Source: Betaproteobacteria bacterium (GTDB lineage Bacteria > Pseudomonadota > Gammaproteobacteria > Burkholderiales > Casimicrobiaceae). Taken from it: 8,253 nucleotides of DNA. The stretch lies in assembly GCA_025355395.1 (NCBI GenBank), contig JANXZT010000160.1:1-8253 (forward strand), read 5' to 3'. Positions 5,614 to 8,253 of the stretch are shown piece after piece. A program made the translations under genes and the position numbers. Under the pieces are notes generated by a model. That model did no database searches. It was not told where the DNA came from and saw only the letters and a program-made list of their open reading frames with translations. The stretch's first letter is position 1. Each line of letters opens with the position of its first letter.

Positions 5614-6915
5614 ATGGACGCACTCATCACTACCCTGCTTATCGTGGCGCTGTTTGCGCTTCTTGGCAGCGGCGTGTGGATCGGCCTCGCGCTGGCGGGT
5701 GTGGCATGGATCGGCATGGAGCTTTTTTCATCGCGCCCGGCGGGCGACGCAATGGCGGTTACGGTGTGGGGGTCGGCAAGCTCATGGACACTCACCGCGC
5801 TGCCGCTGTTTATTTGGATGGGTGAAATCCTGTTTCGGACGCGACTCTCCGAAGACATGTTCCGCGGACTCGCTCCCTGGCTCGAGCGGGTTCCGGGACG
5901 GCTCCTGCATACCAACATCATCGGCTGCACGATCTTTGCGGCCGTCTCGGGCTCGTCGGCGGCGACCTGCGCCACCATCGGCAAGATGACGCTACCGGAA
6001 TTGAAGGCGCGCGGTTATCCGGAGGACATTACCATCGGCACCCTCGCCGGCGCCGGTACGCTGGGCCTCCTGATTCCCCCTTCAATCATCATGATCGTCT
6101 ACGGCGTGTCGGCAAACGTTTCCATCGCCCAGCTCTTCGTCGCCGGGGTCGTTCCCGGCATCATGCTGGCCACGCTTTTTTCCGGCTATATCGTAGTGTG
6201 GGCGTTGCTTCATCCGCTACTGATCCCCGCGGCAACGGAGCGCACCACACTGCTGCAGAAGATTTATGCCTCCCACCATCTCATCCCCGTGATGCTGCTG
6301 ATCGGCGCCGTGCTGGGCTCGATCTATGCGGGCATCGCCACCGCGACCGAGGCGGCAGCCTTCGGCGTCGTTGGCGCGTTACTCATTTCGCTGGTCCAAG
6401 GATCTCTCAACCGTGCCACCTTCACCGAGAGCCTGCTCGGTGCGACGCGGCTGTATTGCATGATTGCGCTCATCCTGTCGGGCGCCGCGTTCCTGACGCT
6501 GTCGATGGGCTACATCGGCCTGCCTCGGCACCTGGCCGAATGGATCAGCGGGTTGGGGTTGTCGCCTTTCCTGCTGATCATGGCGCTCATGGTGTTTTAC
6601 GCGATCCTGGGCTGCTTTCTCGACGGCATTTCGATGGTCGTGCTGACGATGGGGGTCATCATGCCGACGGTGGAGGCCGCAGGCATCGACCTCATCTGGT
6701 TCGGCATCTTCATCGTGCTGGTGGTGGAAATGGCGCAGATCACGCCTCCGGTCGGCTTCAATCTGTTCGTGCTGCAGGGAATGACTGGGCGTCAGATCAC
6801 GTGGATCGCACGCAACACCTTGCCGATGTTCTATCTGATGATTGCCGCGGTGCTGCTGATATGGTTCTTTCCGGATCTCGTCACCGCCTTGCCGCGCCAG
6901 ATGAAAATGGGTTGA
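5614..6915 (+). CDS. dctM: TRAP transporter large permease, DctM family; 433 aa
   Basis: Large inner-membrane subunit that forms the sodium-coupled translocation path for the substrate delivered by DctP. The chain is hydrophobic throughout, with about twelve membrane segments and re-entrant loops. Family motifs are intact: AVSGSSAAT at 110-118 and GLLIPPSIIMIVYG from 151 in the first half, and the repeat-related QITPPVGFNLFVLQG from 375 in the second. Length is normal (425-440 expected). The ATG at 5614 is one base after the dctQ stop, with no separate strong ribosome-binding site, so translation is probably coupled. A longer frame back to 5542 exists but would overlap dctQ and add a charged tail unlike the family N-terminus. 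The TGA at 6913-6915 directly abuts the ATG of the next gene. Confidence 0.95.
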   Translation: MDALITTLLIVALFALLGSGVWIGLALAGVAWIGMELFSSRPAGDAMAVTVWGSASSWTLTALPLFIWMGEILFRTRLSEDMFRGLAPWLERVPGRLLHTNIIGCTIFAAVSGSSAATCATIGKMTLPELKARGYPEDITIGTLAGAGTLGLLIPPSIIMIVYGVSANVSIAQLFVAGVVPGIMLATLFSGYIVVWALLHPLLIPAATERTTLLQKIYASHHLIPVMLLIGAVLGSIYAGIATATEAAAFGVVGALLISLVQGSLNRATFTESLLGATRLYCMIALILSGAAFLTLSMGYIGLPRHLAEWISGLGLSPFLLIMALMVFYAILGCFLDGISMVVLTMGVIMPTVEAAGIDLIWFGIFIVLVVEMAQITPPVGFNLFVLQGMTGRQITWIARNTLPMFYLMIAAVLLIWFFPDLVTALPRQMKMG

Positions 6916-7449
6916 ATGCGTATCCCGATGCCCCGTCCCGGACGCACCGTCGCTGCCGCGGAAGCGACCCCGCCGCCATTCAGCGCTGCCCTGCGCGCGC
7001 CGTTCGCCGTGCTTGGCATTCGCACGGCCAACCAGGGGGTCACGGGCATCGAGTACCTGCCACCGGATGCAACGCCCGTCGACCCGACGGACAGGATTGC
7101 CGAGCAGTGCGTCATGCAACTGCTGCACTATCTTCGTGACCCGCAGTGGCGCTTCACCCTCCCGCTCAGCGCGGGCGGCACGGCATTTCGCCAGCGCGTC
7201 TGGCACGCGCTCACCGCCATTCCTGTGGGCGAATCGCGTACGTACGGAGAGGTAGCGCGGGCGCTGCATACGGCGCCACGCGCAATCGGCGGCGCGTGTG
7301 GCGCCAATCCGATTGCCCTGGTCATCCCCTGTCATCGCGTGGTCGGCAGTCAAGGCGCGCTCGGCGGATTCATGAATGCCACACGCGGCGATCCGGTGGC
7401 GATCAAGCGCTGGCTCCTCACCCATGAGGGCTATCGTTTTGGGGTCTGA
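6916..7449 (+). CDS. ogt: Methylated-DNA-[protein]-cysteine S-methyltransferase; 177 aa
   Basis: Suicide repair protein that moves the methyl group from O6-methylguanine (and O4-methylthymine) in DNA to its own cysteine. The acceptor is Cys139 in IPCHRVV (137-143). The C-terminal domain shows FRQRVWHALTAIPVGESRTYGEVA (helix-turn-helix approach), then RAIGGACGANPIALV and GALGGF, as in Ogt and the C-terminal half of Ada. An N-terminal domain of about 70 residues precedes it, so it is a stand-alone Ogt-type enzyme with no Ada regulatory part. The first 20 or so residues are proline-rich and poorly conserved in style. A start at Met5 (6928) is possible. The ATG directly follows the dctM stop and its own stop directly precedes xerD, so it is probably co-transcribed with both, though it has no role in transport. 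Confidence 0.93.
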   Translation: MRIPMPRPGRTVAAAEATPPPFSAALRAPFAVLGIRTANQGVTGIEYLPPDATPVDPTDRIAEQCVMQLLHYLRDPQWRFTLPLSAGGTAFRQRVWHALTAIPVGESRTYGEVARALHTAPRAIGGACGANPIALVIPCHRVVGSQGALGGFMNATRGDPVAIKRWLLTHEGYRFGV

Positions 7450-8253
7450 ATGAAGCCATTGCGCATCGCGACGACGCCCGATGACCCGGTGGCGCTGATC
7501 GACGCCTTCTGCGACCAGGTCTGGTTGCAGGATGGCCTCGCCGCCAGCTCGCTGCAAAGCTATCGGCGCGATCTCAAGCGCTGGACGGACTGGCTGCAAC
7601 GTCGCGCGTGCCGCTTGCTCGAGGCGAGCCGCGGCGAGGTGGAAGCGTTTCTGGCCGACGAATTCCGCGCCCGCGGCAAGGCCACCTCCATTGCTCGACG
7701 GCTTTCCGCGTTGCGGCGGTTTTACGCCCTGCAGGTGCAACAAGGCCGCCTCGACGCCGATCCTACGTTGCGCGTGCGAGCGCCGAAATTGCCACGGCGG
7801 CTGCCCAAAAACCTGAGCGAGCGGCAGGTCGACGACCTCCTCGCCGTACCCGACGTCACTACTCCGCTGGGATCACGCGACCGGGCAATGCTCGAGACGC
7901 TTTATGCCACGGGCCTGCGCGTCTCGGAGCTGGTGGGCCTCACACTCTCGCAGGTGGCGCTCGACATGGGCGTGGTCCGTGTGCTCGGCAAGGGCAGCAA
8001 GGAGCGGCTGGTGCCATTGGGTGAAGAAGCGATCGAGTCGCTCAAACGCTATCTGGCGCAATCACGCCCGGCACTTGCGGGCGTGGGCAAGAGCGACGCC
8101 GTATTTCTCACCACGCGCCACGCCCCGATGACCCGCCAGGCATTCTGGCTCCTCATCAAGCGCCATGCGGTACGGGCGGGCATTCCGGCTGCAGCACTTT
8201 CACCGCACGTGTTGCGGCACGCCTTTGCGACGCATCTTCTCAATCACGGCGCC
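7450..8253 (+). CDS. xerD: Tyrosine site-specific recombinase XerD, 3' end cut by window
   Basis: Partner of XerC in resolving chromosome dimers at dif, under FtsK control at the septum. The frame starts with ATG at 7450, directly after the ogt TGA, and stays open for 268 codons to the window edge. The N-terminal SAM-like DNA-binding core spans about residues 13-100 (SSLQSYRRDLKRW, then SIARRLSALRRFY). The catalytic domain shows Arg157 in TGLRVSEL, Lys181 in LGKGSKERLVP, and His253 and Arg256 in SPHVLRHAFATHL. These match E. coli XerD Arg148, Lys172, His244 and Arg247 with a constant offset of nine. The second His and nucleophile Tyr would then fall near 279 and 288, beyond the window, with about 40 residues missing. 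XerD is preferred over XerC from overall sequence style. The truncation is an edge effect, not a lesion. Confidence 0.93.
   Translation, partial: MKPLRIATTPDDPVALIDAFCDQVWLQDGLAASSLQSYRRDLKRWTDWLQRRACRLLEASRGEVEAFLADEFRARGKATSIARRLSALRRFYALQVQQGRLDADPTLRVRAPKLPRRLPKNLSERQVDDLLAVPDVTTPLGSRDRAMLETLYATGLRVSELVGLTLSQVALDMGVVRVLGKGSKERLVPLGEEAIESLKRYLAQSRPALAGVGKSDAVFLTTRHAPMTRQAFWLLIKRHAVRAGIPAAALSPHVLRHAFATHLLNHGA

Noticed and set aside
6379..7743. Long minus-strand open frame (454 codons) across dctM, ogt and xerD
   Set aside because: It spans three well-supported genes on the other strand. Its His-, Arg- and Gln-rich translation looks like a codon shadow.

Overview
The window is GC-rich and densely coded, with gene content typical of a proteobacterium. 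A betaproteobacterium, perhaps of the Burkholderiales, is my best guess. It rests on the ogt-xerD pairing, the pyroglutamate-type TRAP logic known from Bordetella, and the style of the dispersed palindromic repeats. No rRNA or tRNA is present to fix the taxonomy.

Layout. Positions 1-106 hold no gene, but carry an exact 38-bp unit repeated twice in tandem and part of an inverted copy at the left edge. From 3937 down to 107 (minus strand) runs one large gene for a fused HyuA-HyuB enzyme of the ATP-dependent 5-oxoprolinase family. A 133-bp divergent intergenic region (3941-4073) separates it from a plus-strand run of five genes: a TRAP periplasmic binding protein (4074-5045), TRAP small membrane subunit (5088-5612), TRAP large permease (5614-6915), a methylated-DNA-protein cysteine methyltransferase (6916-7449) and the start of xerD (7450 to the window edge, cut before its catalytic tyrosine). 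The last four genes are packed with gaps of 0-1 bp.

How the genes work together. The TRAP transporter and the divergent oxoprolinase suggest a pyroglutamate (5-oxoproline) uptake and use module. DctPQM would import the substrate with a sodium gradient, and the oxoprolinase would open the ring to glutamate using ATP. The substrate is inferred from context and is not shown by the sequence alone. ogt and xerD are housekeeping DNA repair and chromosome-dimer resolution genes that seem to be read through from the transporter genes.

Most notable observation. The oxoprolinase reading frame contains a complete dispersed palindromic repeat plus a second, half-length copy, both in frame. Together they add about 50-60 residues exactly between two strongly conserved HyuB motifs. 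The right half of the full copy matches the ATTCCC-N8-GGGAAT pattern of neisserial dRS3 repeats. The arrangement recalls the in-frame palindromic elements of Rickettsia. I found no clear new defence or mobile system here.
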